DNA of 64,000 nucleotides, taken from NCBI RefSeq assembly GCF_963082655.1, contig NC_081555.1, positions 182,859,424 through 182,923,423 of the forward strand, written 5' to 3'. Position numbers and translations under genes: made by a program. Shown here piece by piece: positions 1 through 11,969 of the stretch (positions within the stretch are counted from its first letter, which is position 1; each line of letters starts with the position of its first letter). The notes beneath the pieces are model-generated. The model saw nothing but the letters and a program-made list of their open reading frames with translations, did not search any database and had not been told where the DNA came from. This DNA is from Stomoxys calcitrans. Lineage: Eukaryota; Arthropoda; Insecta; Diptera; Muscidae.

Positions 1-1240
1 AACCAATCTTTGATGACGGTATAGAATGTGGGAGTAACCCGGAAGGAAAGCAACAAGGCAGCAGGGGCCGATGTTTTACCAGAAGAATTATATTAGAGAG
101 AGAGAGGGGTGACGCACTGACGAAACGTTAGGATCACCTTATCTACACAATCTGGCTAGAAAACAGCATACCCCATGAAAGGAAACCACACAGTATGTGT
201 CTACTTCAGATTCAACGAGACAATTGTACCTTATCAGATATTCATAATGAATAGACATTTATCATCCTTTCACAATGTAAGATAGACATGTATCATACTT
301 TCGTCAAAGGTGTTTCAAGCCATACGAAATTGATGCGACTGTAGAATGATGCTAGCTGACACTCCTTGGTTTAAATAGTTTAATAGGAAAACTCAGTAAT
401 GCGTTTAATATCAAACAAGATTTCAGACAGAGAGATATCTTGTCGTATTTTTTCCTTAACAGTCTGCTCGAGATGATTATACGAGATACAGGTGTGAATA
501 AGTATAGCACACTATTCACAAAACAACATATGCTGATCACCTAAGCTGACCATTGGTCATCGAGAGCAGTAACTACCGCCGGTCGAAAAGGTCGAAAAAT
601 GTTAGTTAAAACGGCAGAGAATGGAGATAAAAAAAAAGTTGCCACCTTACACCATGTGAACCCAGACCAACAGAGAAGGTAGGGAGCTTACATTTATTTA
701 CCACGACTCCATCATAAACCAAACGAAATACATCTGTATTTTTTTTAAATAAAAAACTGGTTAATATGGGATATATTTGTTTTTAGCAAACGACTCGTTT
801 TCCCTTTATAATGCTCCGAAAACAACTCGTTTCCCTCGCAATTTATAAGGACAAAACTACTCGTTTGCCACAAAAGCGAGTCATTCAAAACATGCGATCC
901 CAAATAAATGCCTAAACTGTGATAAATAAACACAACCATGAATAATGTAAGAAAAAAAGTTTTCCCAAAAAAAAAAAAAAAAAAAAAATATAAAATAAAC
1001 AAAATTTTACATATAACGCAAGAAATTAAAAATCTTCACAATGGTGCATCATAACATTTTCATTAGAGTGTCGGAAAAATGCAATTTCCAAAACATCCCA
1101 ACTAGTGTGAACGGTTGAGATGTTTTTCAAAACGACATGTCTACATCGACAAAACGAGTCAATGTGGACATGGCATAATACATGCTGATTTGGATTAAGC
1201 AGGCTGTTTAGCAACAAAACCGAAAAACGAACCCCGTAAC
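1..1240. other. AT-rich, no gene seen
   Basis: A poly-A run (969-987) and a (GA)n tract (about 95-107). The stretch 780-900 has three spaced copies of ACGACTCGTTT-like sequence. Nothing coding is supportable. Confidence 0.5.
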
Positions 1241-1294
1241 AATGTGCCAATTGATTCAATCGCCAATTCATCGAAATATTCACGACTTGGCGAA

Positions 1295-1640
1295 AGAACC
1301 GAAATGTGGGTACTTGCGAAAGCAGACGAGATAGTACTTAGAATGCTTAAGGAAAGATTATCCGTAAAATCTATATCCCGATCTGGAGAATTTCGGCATC
1401 GTATGAACCTCGAGCTTTATGATGACGTTAGCATAATAAAGCTTGTTAAAATAAATGAAGATGTCTCAGCTTGAAAATCATTTGAAAATTAACCTCATAG
1501 TAATCGCAGATGGGGAAGACCAAAACTACGAGCGAAAGACCAAATGTAGAAATGCATCCCTTAACTGGATAGAGAGCAGAAGATCGGTGGGCTAAGAACT
1601 CTATTCTGCGTTGTATTCTACTAGGTGAGACTAAACATAA
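1295..1640 (+). pseudogene. LINE 3' end: reverse transcriptase C-terminal remnant
   Basis: Broken reading frames give WVLAKADEIVLRMLKERL, then FRHRMNLELYDDV, and in another frame RRWGRPKLRAKDQ. These match the region after the RT core in many non-LTR retrotransposons (LTKADE..L..FERK.LR; RRRMN.ELY; GRPK.RW.D). A second copy of the same family is at 26.0-26.6 kb. Several frameshifts and stops are present. Confidence 0.75.
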
Positions 1641-1659
1641 GGGCGATGGGATTGGGTAC

Positions 1660-2382
1660 TAGGGTGTACATTTATTTGTATTTTAGAATTATTCGATTAA
1701 TCGTTTATTTGAAACTTCAAGTCCAATGATTAACCGAATAAGAACGAAAGAGCTTGACGATTAATCGATTAATCTAATATATCTAACAACACGAAACGAG
1801 ATATTTTTGTTGATTGTCGATTTGAGGCAATTGGATCCAATTGTATTGTTCCTTCTTTTGGACTCAAGCTAAATATTTTCATCCCAATCGAATGAAATTT
1901 TCCCCAAGTAGGGCCCATATGATCGAAAACAAATGCAGACAAATGGCATAATTCGTATATTGTAAGCTTTTTTAACATCCAAACGATTAATCCATTAACC
2001 GTCCTCAATTATTCAATTATTTATTTAGTTGAAAACAAGATATTTTCATTTACAAGTAGTGGCAGTTGCCCAACAACAAAATATTGAGTACACTATCTGT
2101 CAAAATCAGTTATTAGTGCAACTCTGATTTTGTGTAAGTTACTAGTTCGCGCCATTTTTCGTTGTGTGTGTTATAGTTCTTAACTATAATACGCACACAC
2201 ACAACCGAAATTTGTTGACAGATAGTGCACTTCGCGAGAAAAAATTGTACTCAGCTGTTTACGGTTCCCTACCTGGTAGTTATGTCATGTTTGAAACTAT
2301 AAAATTTTTTTAATTGTTTGATTATTCAAAACGTCATGAATAATCAATTAAACGAATAACAATTAATCGAGTGTACACCCTA
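1660..2382. mobile_element. hAT-like non-autonomous element, 723 bp
   Basis: The ends are TAGGGTGTAC and its complement. Flanking octamers TTGGGTAC (1652-1659) and TTGGTTAC (2383-2390) differ at one base, consistent with an aged 8-bp hAT target duplication. Subterminal sequence is rich in ATTCGATTAATCG-like motifs. It has no transposase. It is inserted at the tail of the LINE remnant at 1295-1640. Confidence 0.65.
2161..2205. repeat. GT/AC hairpin inside the hAT-like element
   Basis: GTTGTGTGTG followed by TTATAGTT pairs with AACTATAA and CACACACAAC on the other side of a four-base loop, with a small bulge. A wider inverted pair, CACTATCTGTCAA near 2092 and TTGACAGATAGTG at 2214, surrounds it, suggesting a small nested MITE. 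Confidence 0.6.
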
Positions 2383-2562
2383 TTGGTTACACGGTGTAAG
2401 CCTCAGCAGCTGATGCTGAAGACTTGTCTGAGAAACTATCTTCAACATGACGGATGTGTAAGGAATCTCATGAAGTCAAAATTAAACACAAGAGTAATGT
2501 AATTCAACTGTGATGCAAAATCTGAACTTTCACCATGGTCTGAAAACCTCGACCACCTGTTA

Positions 2563-2824
2563 AAGCGTTGAGCTTTGTTTTTCAGCGCTGCGTTAAAAAA
2601 TGCCACTCTGCAAACAAATCCGATAAAAGTAAAAAGTAAAAAAAAAAATAAAACGCAAAAGTAAAATGCAACTTTGACGATTGAAATCGAGCGTCATTCT
2701 GTGTTGCCATACGTGAAGAAGGCGTCAAAGATAAAATTTTTAAACTTTTGAGCGTTACTTTGGTGGAATTTCTTTGTAGAGTGCATTTTTTCAACGCTGC
2801 ACTCAAAAACAAAACTCCTCGCGT
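2563..2824. mobile_element. MITE with ~55-bp imperfect terminal inverted repeats
   Basis: The left end, containing TTTGTTTTTCAGCGCTGCGT, is mirrored at the right end by GCAGCGTTGAAAAAATGCAC on the opposite strand; the similarity runs about 55 bp with scattered mismatches. The centre is AT-rich and non-coding. Superfamily not determined. Confidence 0.6.
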
Positions 2825-2855
2825 TCATTCTGTTTTGGCCTTTATACCGTTCTGA

Positions 2856-2960
2856 TGACAGGAGAGGTTAGCATGTCCATCTAAAACGATGAAGTCCTGG
2901 GTTCGAATCCTGGCAAGAACATCAGAAAACATTTTCAGCGGTGGTTATCCCCTCGTAATC
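2856..2960 (+). mobile_element. tRNA-derived SINE, 5' head
   Basis: Contains a pol III B box GGGTTCGAATCCTGG (2899-2913) and an A-box-like GAGAGGTTAGC, followed by the family body motif TTTTCAGCGGTGGTTATCCC. The copy is truncated after the head. Confidence 0.75.
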
Positions 2961-2969
2961 TGACGCATC

Positions 2970-5070
2970 TCAGTTTTATCTTTTTTTCTTTTAAATTTTT
3001 GTATCACTTTGTCATTAAAGGGACGACACAAGTGTTTGGAAAATATATCACCAATGCACCAATTCCACAAGTGCTCGTCCATTGTTTTGTATTGGATTTT
3101 TTTTGTGGAACTGTTGCAGCGGCTGACAGAGGCGAGGTCACACGCCAACACTTCTACATGAGTGACCAAATAATTGGTACGTTGCATGCCTCATTGGTTG
3201 GTTGCATGTCTTTTGGGTCAAGATTCAGTGGCAATCAAGTGGTTACCGATGATGTTACATATAAAGCATTGCAGAGTATGGGTTTGTGACAATTAAATGT
3301 CGAGGACAACGTAGAAGGGGTTTTAAACAAATGCTTTGACGAAAAAAAGATTTAAGTCACAAATCCTACTAAGTTTTAACTACATATGAAACAAGTGGGA
3401 TAATTAGATGGAATGCTTTTTCGAAACGAGTTGCTATACTTAAGCCCCCTCTTCGGTCTTTGTAATGACATGTGGAAGGCACTTCTGTTAATTTCTCCCA
3501 CTTCCCTGCTGTGTTTGGGTGAGTGGACGGGATGGTGTAATACTTCCTGGCGCTAAAGTGTGTGCCAAATTCGCCTTTAAATCCCTGTCATTTATTTTGC
3601 TGGACAATTAGCAAAGACTTTCGTTTGTTAAAACGTAAATAATCCCCAAACGTTGATGGCGGCGATAGCCAAAAGGGGAAACATGGGACAATTAGTGCAG
3701 TAGACGATGTAGGCAGGGGACACTTGAGGCGACCCACCAGGGACGCCAAGTTTTCAAATATCTACAATTCAGTTGTGGTTGGCACTTCTTAACTTAGTTT
3801 GGCTAAAAATGGGTTTTGTGAAGTGTAAGTTTCCTAGTTATTCTTTTTTTTTTTTGGTTTGTTTTCTTGTGGTGCCTTCTGTTGGCATTACTGCTGGTTA
3901 ACATTGTTCTCATTGTAGACACAGTCCCACATCAGCGTACACGCATGTGCCACATTGTCTGTGAAAATGCGGAGGCTTTAGCTGAAGAAAAAACTTAACT
4001 TCCTTGCCTTTATTTTGAAAATTTTCTTCTTCGCACTACGTTAGTAATCACAAGTTTAAGGACATAATAATTGTCTACACATTATGGTGTTGTTCTTTTT
4101 TCACCTTTTTCAAAAATTTGCAAATTGTCATTTACGTTTTATTTCTCTTTGTATTTGTATTATTATTGCACTGTTATTTTAAGTTTTCCCGTTTCTATTG
4201 TCGACGTTCACATATTGACTGACTGACTTTGGTGTGATATTTCTAATTGTGTTTTCTTTTTTTTTTTTGTATTTTCTCTATAGAAAATTTCTGCTTTGAA
4301 AAACACACTACTTTGCTGTTTCCGACGTTCAACTTTCGATTCGAACCACACTCCATGAACCCCCAAATGAAACTAAACAAATGTACGTGTTGTAACATTT
4401 CATCATAGATACTTCCAGGTACACAGGGGCTGCTCAGTGGGAGCACACAAAAAGGGTTGCCCCCAAAGCAAAAAAAAATATATATTTCAGCAAAGTCTGT
4501 GAACTGGGAAAATCAGTAATCCAGTTATATACAGACGATGAAAGTCCTCCTGGTGGTAAAGAATTCAACAAGGAAGCTTGACTCTATTCAGTACAGGGTT
4601 CGCCAAAGAAACTTGCTTAATTGAAAGGTTACTAAACAAAAAAAGAATATTTCACACAGATAAAAATAATTTTGAAAAACAGCAACTTTTGTCGGAAAAA
4701 CAATGACAAAATCGGTTAACTTTCCTGCAATATTTTATTTTGAATATCAACGACCCAAAGTAAAAATTTGTTATTGAAAGGCACTTTTTGCAAGCCAACG
4801 AATAACAACAATCCATATTATTCGTAAGCAAAACAAAAACAATTAACCAACCAATTCGTGTGCTTTGCTGTCGTACTGCTTCGACGTGGTGGTGATTTTA
4901 TTTTCTTTGTTCGACTAGCACGCTTACTTGTTCTCGTTTGTTTACTGCTGCTTTCGGGGTTTCGTCTGTTTCTCTCTGTACTCTGTTATTACCCTAAAAA
5001 CAATTTTGTTAATTTTGCCGCCGCGGAGATTTGAACTCATGATCTCATGCAAAAAGTGTAGAAACCACCT
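2970..5070. other. Unique AT-rich sequence, no gene seen
   Basis: Moderately GC-balanced non-repetitive DNA at 3.4-3.8 kb and homopolymer-rich DNA elsewhere. The ORF at 2999-3289 (96 codons) has no recognisable domain, and its composition does not look coding. Confidence 0.45.
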
Positions 5071-5075
5071 AATTT

Positions 5076-5935
5076 TTATAATACCGTCCACCATAGGATG
5101 GGGGTATACTAATTTCGTCATTGTGTTTGTTCCTCGAAATATGCATCTGAGACCCCATAAAGTATATATATTCTTGAACGTCATATCATTTTAAGTCGAT
5201 CTAGTTATGTCCGTCAGTCCGTCTGTCTGTCGAAAGCACGCTAACTTTCGAAGGGGTAAAGTTGGCCGCTTGAAATATTGCACAAATACTTTTCTTTGGC
5301 GTAGGTCGGTTGGGATTGTAAATGGGCCAAATCGGTCCATGTTTTGACATAGCTGCCATTTAAACCGATCTTGGGTCTTGACTTCTTGAGCCTCTAGAGG
5401 GCGCAATTCTCGTCCGATTTGACTGAAATTTTGCACGTAATGTTTTGGTATCACTTATAATAACTGTGTTTAGTATGTTTGAAATCGGTCCATATTTTAA
5501 TATAGCTGCTATATAAACCGATCTTGGGTCGTGACTTCTTGAGCCTCTAGAGGGCGCAATTCTCGTTCGATTTGACTGAAATTTTGCACGTAATGTCTAA
5601 TAACTGTGTTTAGTATGTTTCAAATCGGTTAATAATCTGGTATAGCTGTCATATAAACCGATCTTGGATCTTGACTTCTTGAGTCAATAAAGCGCGCAAT
5701 TCTCGTCGGATTTGGCTGAAATTTTGTACATCGGCTTTTTTCATGACCTTCTACATGCGTCTCTAATGTGGTCTGAATCGATCAATAGCTTGATGCAGCT
5801 CCCATATAAACCTATCTCCCGATTTTGCTTCTTGGGCCCCTACAAGTCGCTGAACTGAAATATTACACAATGACCTCTTCAATATTCAGCATTCATTTAT
5901 GGTCCAAATAGGACTATAACTTGTTTATACATATT
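5076..5935 (+). repeat. TATACCC-type repeat family A
   Basis: Starts ATACCGTCCACCATAGGATG; carries CGATCTAGTTATGTCCGTCA, then three tandem units with GATATAGCTGCCATATAAAC-like sequence. The right end is not clear. Confidence 0.75.
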
Positions 5936-6013
5936 TTTTTAAGCCGAATTTTTTTAAATATGTTTAAAGAAAAAATAACACAACAAATGTTTTGACCGGC
6001 TGGGGGATTGAAC

Positions 6014-7755
6014 CAGGGCTGCGGATTTGGAGTCGAACAATTTTCCCTGGAATCAGAGTCGAAAAAACTACTTCGACTCAGGCCAAAATAGAAAAAAAGT
6101 ATTAAAAAAATTTCATATTAATAAAACAGTAATTCATTCAAATTAAGTTTTTAGAAAAAATTTATTTGAAATCTTGTCCTTAAAAACAAGGTCATTAAAA
6201 TTATGACATAACAAACAATTTCATTGTTTTAAAATTTTTTCAAATTATGTTTTCATACCAAATGTAAATAAAGTTTTGTCTTTAGAAAAAGTTTACTTTA
6301 AATTTTGTCTTTAGAAGCATTTTATTGTAATTTGGTTTTTAGAAAAAATTTTATTGACATTTTCTACTGTGGAGAAAACTTTTGTCTTTAAAAAAAATTT
6401 ATTGGAATTTAGTCTTTAGAAAAAATCTCACAGAAATTTAGCCTTTAAAGAAAATTTTATCGAATTTTGTGTTTACAAATAATCTTATTGAAAGTTTTTC
6501 TTAAGAAATTTTATGGAAAAATATCTAAAATTTTGTCTTTAATAACTTTCTTTGAAATAGTTCCTTTAAAAATGTCTTTGAAATATTGTTTTTAGATTTT
6601 TTTTTAAATTTTGTCTTTTAAAAACATTCAATTGAAAAATTCTACTTTAAAATTGTATTAAAATTTTGACTTTAGAAAACTCTTCATTGAAATTGTGTAA
6701 TATCATTCAAATTTTATATTTGGGAAAATTTCATTTAATTTTGTATTACAGCACAAAAATTGTTTAATTATATTAACGAAAATTTCGTTTTTTTTTGTTT
6801 TTAGTTTGTTCTGCAATAGACATTCAAAAATATTAAAAACTTGCGCACGTTTTTTGAATAAGCTCAGTTTTCGAACAGTTTGAAAGCCCAGTACAGAAAA
6901 TTTGGCCAATCAATCAAAACAATTTTTAAGTACATAGTTTTATTTTTTATATAAATGAAAATCAATTTATCCAATATAGCTAATATTGGACAGCAAGCAC
7001 CACACAATAAGAAGAATCTATGTAAAATTTCATGCGGATAGCTTCATTCGTTACGACGGTATCGTGATTTCATCTACCTGTTGAACGGACGGACGGATAT
7101 TGCAAGATTGACTTCGAGTACTCAGACAATTAAGAATATTTATTTTAAGTATTTCAAGGTGTTACGAACGAAATGACGAAATTTGGGTAAAAATTTACTT
7201 TATAGGACGGACCCCGTAGTTCTGAGCACAGGAACGAGATTCTGGAGTCCGTTTCTGGGGCCAAGGTCCCACGATCCCCTAGCGACCCAAAACACCCCCT
7301 CGGGGGAGTATTGTCAATGGCGCAACACAAGGATTTTCGCGTAAATGTGTCAATCACATTTTAACGCCCTCAGGAGTATATTTAATGTGGGCTCCCTTTA
7401 CACCCACGATGTGATGTCTTCATTCTCATCATCATCCTCCTCTTCATCCTAAATTTTGGATTAAAAATGAAAATTGGAAAAGGCGCCGTAGTCTACTCCT
7501 TAATACCTTTCATTTGCTACCTATATTGCCAAGGGTTAAAGGGGGTCCAAAATTTTCAAGATCCCGTAGGTCTTTCCCAGATCCAATTTTTATTTTTTGT
7601 TTTAACATATTCGTAATCTACTCTCTAATACATGTCGTTTGATACCCATATTGCCTAGGTTGGGTATTACCCCCATTCTTGAGTGGTGGGTTTTAAATAT
7701 AGCCTTTTTAAGTGCCCGGAGTCGACTTCGGAGTTTGCTCGACTCCGCAGCCCTG
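6014..7755. mobile_element. hAT-like element nested in a tRNA-like repeat
   Basis: Ends are CAGGGCTGCGGA and its complement, a typical hAT terminus. The right flank is ATTCGAAC (7756-7763) and the left flank ATTGAAC (6007-6013), an 8-bp duplication with one base lost on the left. Removing the element restores a B-box-like GGTTCGAATCCCC on the minus strand. The interior has no transposase: 6.05-6.7 kb is a degenerate array of TTTAGAAAAAATTTTATTG-like units, and 7.48-7.70 kb resembles the ~125-bp family. Confidence 0.7.
6050..6700. repeat. Degenerate AT-rich tandem repeat (~40 bp)
   Basis: Repeated variants of GTCTTTAGAAAAAATTTTAT with irregular spacing fill the left half of the hAT-like element. 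Confidence 0.6.
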
Positions 7756-8054
7756 ATTCGAACCTGGTTTTGGAAATCATGAATGACATGGGAGTCTGGT
7801 GTGCTACATGGTAGCACTCGTATTTTAACACCTAACTCAACAAATGAATTTGTTGAAAGTTCACAAAATTTTAATAATTTTGTCTCTACAAACCTATTTC
7901 AACGATTAATCTCTTCAATTCAATGCAAAAATTCGTTGAGAATTGACTGTTTCACATACAAATTTGGTACCTTTTTTTTCTTAGAGATATTTTTTGTGCA
8001 GTTATTGTTTTAATTCTTTTTTTTTTTGAGAATACATAATCCCAATTTTTTTTT

Positions 8055-8275
8055 CATGCAGTCTTGAAAATGACATCGGGCAAACGGCGACCCCCATTGC
8101 GCATACCCTGATTAATTCGATTTTTAAACTCGTGTCCACTATTCGCAGCGTATTAATCGGTATGTTGGCAATGGCGTCGCGAATGCTGTTCTGGAGGTGT
8201 GCTTTGGCGCGTGGTCGATCGACAAAAACCAAGGAATTCAAATAACCCCATAAAAAGCAATAAGGTCTTCATGGA
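8055..8275 (-). pseudogene. Mariner/Tc1-type transposase C-terminal remnant
   Basis: The minus strand reads FLWGYLNSLVFVDRPRAKAH then LQNSIRDAIANIPINTLR, the tail of IS630/Tc1/mariner-type transposases (F.WGYLK..VY..RP.....L...I..AIA.IP...L). A frameshift follows; another frame gives PDVIFKTA-like residues at the end. The rest of the protein is absent. Confidence 0.75.
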
Positions 8276-9239
8276 GAATTCTTCGAACAGCGATGCAACA
8301 AGTGAGCGACCGTTAGAAAAGAAACTCTCGACGGCGAAGGCCCGCTGCTCCTTAGACCAGAGCATGATGGCAACTGACTGGAGAGAGAATCAAACATGAG
8401 GACTTCCTCCTCAAAATGCGCTCCTCTCTACCCTCTCGCCGCCCATCTCACAGATCGGGAGATTTTTTTCAAATAGGTAAGTTTTTCTGGCGCACTCTCT
8501 TTGTAGTATAGTTCCTCAGTCATCGGGGAAAAAAGATAATGTAAACTCTATACAGTGAAATTATTTCAAATGACATTTTCCTTTGGCTTCATATTACGAT
8601 TGGCTATTTAACGACAAAAATATAAAAAAAACACGATTGGAAACTTATTTTTTCTATATTATTCTGTAGTCTTTTTTTCAATATAAGTTAAAAATATACA
8701 GCTAACACCTACATGTAAATGTTCACCAAGTCACTGATGCGAACACGCCACACTTGCCTAATAGGGGTTAACAGCTCCACAGTGAGTTTGTTTTTGTCAG
8801 ACAGACGGACGCGTTAGCGACTCAAGGTTTATACAGTTTCTTTATGGAGATACAACCTAAAATTGGTTGTAAATATAATCACCACGTACTTATACCCTCA
8901 TACTACGGTGGAGAACTATGGATATTAAAAGTTCTGTATTTCATTTATGATTTCTTACAAATAATAAAACCCAGAATTTTTATCTTTTGTTTTGAGGAAG
9001 TATTTTTATTTAATCATCTACCTAATTTGTTCTATTTTATATCAACCATATTTGATTGCAATACATTTTTTCCATTTAAGCAACTTTTTCAAATACTAAG
9101 CTTTGGCAACTCTGTATTTGCACCCCTTATAAATACTCTGTTCAAATCTCTTGCTCACTGTAGGTCCTCTCTCAACAATTGCCTTGAGTTGTTTTGTTGT
9201 TGCTGGCACGGAGGGGGATGCTTGGCTTTGGTTGTAATA

Positions 9240-9600
9240 AACTTATGACGTCATTATACATAAATCGATGAGGTTGTACTATCATCAAAGTACGTCATTA
9301 AATTTTAACTTGTAACCTCTCACTCTAGCTCTCTCTCTCTCTCTTCCAAAATTTCTCTTGGATTCAGTTATTCGTTATGCTCAGCCAACAAGTTGCAGTT
9401 GTATGTTTTCTGTGTTGCCCTTTGCTATTGTTTGCGCGCCCTGGAGCGTTACGGTCTTGTGGATGTGGGGCTGGATGCCTGAATGGCTCGCTGTTGTTAC
9501 ACTGGCACTGTTTTCACCAGTGACGTCACGTTTGTTGGTTTTCCTACAGCATGGGACGGACATCGTCTCATTTAAATATGCATGAAGGGATGAGAGCCTA
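9240..9600. promoter_or_regulatory. Non-repetitive block with two CRE palindromes
   Basis: TGACGTCA occurs at 9246-9253 and 9521-9528 with a (CT)n tract between. The block matches no repeat family in the window and has somewhat higher GC. Two exact copies of an 8-bp palindrome within 280 bp is suggestive only; no transcription unit is identified beside them. Confidence 0.25.
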
Positions 9601-9792
9601 AATAGCATTAATGATGGCGGTTTTTGTTTTGCGTTTCTTTAATTCGTCACAAAAATACCTATAATAACAAAAAGAAACTCATCTCCTGGCAAATGTAAGA
9701 AGAAGGGATATTCTGTTATTTCTTGTTATCCTATTTCTTGGCAAGTGCCATTTTTATTCTTGGACTGACTTACTGTTTGACCTTCACATAAA

Positions 9793-9812
9793 TGTGTGTG
9801 TGTGTGTGTGTC
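9793..9812. repeat. (GT)n microsatellite
   Basis: About nine GT repeats followed by CTGTATATA. Confidence 0.9.
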
Positions 9813-10462
9813 TGTATATATTAATTTCTTTGTCATAATTTCTTTTTTTTTATTTTTTTGTGTCGCTAAAAGTGATGATTTCTAGGATATTAGCGTAATA
9901 TTTGGCCATTTCTATGCTAATAAGGTTCATGATAAGAAAAAGTAATAAAAGGCTTTCGTTCTTGAGGACAAACGTTTCATTTCATAAATTGACGACTTAT
10001 TTAATATGGACTAACTACGTTAGAAAAAAATTAAATTTAACAATAATCAATAGCCGAGTTGGTACCATGGTTGGCTTTGATTCCCTCCAGGGTCTTCGGT
10101 GTGTTGTTACAAAACAAAAACTTTGGTATCACAACCAGTATTATGGGTGATTGGAGCAGCTCGGCAGACATAAGTTTGGATCCTCTGGTCTAGTAAATCA
10201 GGTTTCCTGACAAGCCTTCATTTCATATCGATCAGACAACCTCCACATAATTCTCATCATTGACTGATCAACTGATTTCATAAATTCTTAACACCGCATG
10301 TAAATCAATCACTAGAAAGCCTATTGTCACGGCTTCCAAGTACACCAATAACTGTTTCAGCACGCTGCCGCCTCCCTCAGATATTAATGCTGCCGGGAAG
10401 AAGTTCCGAGACAACATTTACGCAGCAGCCTTTCGCTTTACAACAAATGCAAATTTACCAAA

Positions 10463-10750
10463 GAACATTTCATTAAGGAACAGAGCAAACTTCTCACATA
10501 TCAATGAGTGCTGTCCGACTCAAATTTTAAGCTCAATGATAAGGGGCCTCCTTTTTTAGGTGAGTCCGAACGGCGTCCCGCTGTGCGACACCTCTTCAAA
10601 GAGAAGTTGTTACATGGCTGTTATACCAAATGGTACAGTACCTCACAAATATCGCCAGTATTAAGAGGGGATAAACACCGTTGAAAATTTTTTCAGATGT
10701 TCTCGCCAGGATTCGATCCCAGGCATTCAGCGTCATAGGCGAACCCATAT
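10463..10750 (-). mobile_element. tRNA-derived SINE, near full length
   Basis: Same family as at 62615-62891, in reverse. Landmarks in plus-strand order: AAGGAACAGAGCAAACTTCT, CGACACCTCTTCAAAGAG, and the B box complement CCAGGATTCGATCCCAGG, then the tRNA-like head. It is somewhat diverged. Confidence 0.8.
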
Positions 10751-11013
10751 AGGGACAAATAAAGCTTGAGTGCAGGTAATTCGCTGTTGTACAGGTATGT
10801 TGTGGGTATTCAAAACTCAGCCCTTTCGATATGTGATAAGTTTGCATTTTCCTTATAAATGTTTGGTCTGAGATCTCTAAACCCTTTTTGGGCTTTGGCC
10901 TTCTAACCTAATACCATCAGCCAAAGTTGTAACCTCCCACACCTAAGACCGTGACCCAGAAACTGTTCCACAGTGTTATTAGCTCAGTTTACATGATCAT
11001 TGCAAATCCAAAT

Positions 11014-11290
11014 TTTGCCCATGAACATTCCACTAAGGAACAGGGGCAAACTTCTCACATTCAATGAGTGCAGCCCGATTCAAGTTTAAGCGTAATGATA
11101 GGGGGCCTTCTTTTCGTAGCCATGTCCGAACGGCATGCCGCAGTGCGACACCTCTTTGGAGAGAAGTTTTAAATGGCATAGTATCTCACAAATGTTGCCA
11201 GCATTAGGAGGGGAAAACCATCGCCAGGATTCGAACCCAGTCGTTCAGCGTCATAGACGGACATATTAACCTCTGCGCTACGGTGGCATG
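11014..11290 (-). mobile_element. tRNA-derived SINE, near full length
   Basis: Runs from TTGCCCATGAACATTCCACT to the head ACCTCTGCGCTACGGTGGC. The B box complement CCAGGATTCGAACCCAG is intact and the A-box region CTCTGCGCTAC is clear. It is about 270 bp after the preceding copy and in the same orientation. Confidence 0.82.
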
Positions 11291-11569
11291 ATGATTACTA
11301 TTAAGAAATTAAACTTGTCTCAAATTTGAAGACTTGCTATTAAAAACCTAACGTTTGGCTTATGAATGATGGAATTGTTGGTTAATCTAATTATTTCTGT
11401 CAAAAAAGTGAACATATCAACAAAAAATTTTATTTTACCGACAGTGTTGAAACCTATCGATATTGACCCAAAAATTTAATTGTCAATAGCGTTATCGATA
11501 GTTTGCCAGCTCCAGCACTAGGCCCCAAAGAAATGTAAACACATATGCTGAAGTACCTGGATGTACCAG

Positions 11570-11965
11570 GCTGACGAGTTCTGACAAGTACTCTCAAGTC
11601 TCAAAAAGAACTTGCAAAGTTACGTCGTCTGATCATAATAATTCTCACATGGATTCCCGGCCATAGTCCGGAATGGAGAGGCAGACAAACTAAGATAAGA
11701 CTGAGACATGTTGTATATCTAGGAACACCTTGTCCCAATACAAACTTAACGGCACAGCCTTCCTGATCAATCTGGACCGACGATCTAACTGGTCACTGGT
11801 TTATTGGAAATCATGTAGAAAACCTCCTTTGATTTTGCACTGCATCAATTAAATTTAGACTTATGGTCCTAGGTCGCATCTTCCTCCATTGCCTTAATAA
11901 GATAACAGGGTTAAACCTGGAAGACATGGTGAAAATTTTCAACTCTTCAGACTGGAAGAGTAGAA
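11570..11965 (+). pseudogene. Jockey-type LINE RNase H remnant
   Basis: A plus-strand frame has ILTWIPGHSPEWRG, matching the W-PGH-G-EGN motif of LINE RNase H domains. Later LTGHWFIGNH resembles the conserved LTGH segment. It is heavily mutated. Confidence 0.55.
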
Positions 11966-11969
11966 CGTG

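Larger units (their letters stand above)
5960..8010 (-). repeat. tRNA-like repeat family 2, interrupted by the hAT-like element
   Basis: On the minus strand GTGCTACCATGTAGCACACC (A-box-like TAGCACACCAG) and, about 45 bases on, GGTTCGAATCCCC once the hAT insert is removed. The flank 7765-8010 resembles 18661-18890 over about 230 bp (GGTGCGCTACATGGTAGTAC; ATTCAATGC.AAAATTCGTTG; TTCACATACAAA.TTGGT). This could be another SINE family. Confidence 0.45.
8400..10460. other. Mostly unique sequence, no gene seen
   Basis: Contains CT and GT microsatellites and the CRE block. At 10050-10090 TAGCCGAGTTGGTA resembles a tRNA A box but the B box (CTTTGATTCCC) is poor and too close, so no tRNA is called. 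Confidence 0.45.

Noticed and set aside
2899..2913. Possible true tRNA gene at the B box
   Set aside because: The same head is followed by the SINE body seen in other copies; no tRNA acceptor stem is present.
2999..3289. 96-codon ORF as a small gene
   Set aside because: Overlaps an open frame on the other strand of similar length; no motif; likely chance.
10050..10090. Possible tRNA gene (A-box-like TAGCCGAGTTGGTA)
   Set aside because: B box is poor and too close, and no cloverleaf can be folded from the flanks.
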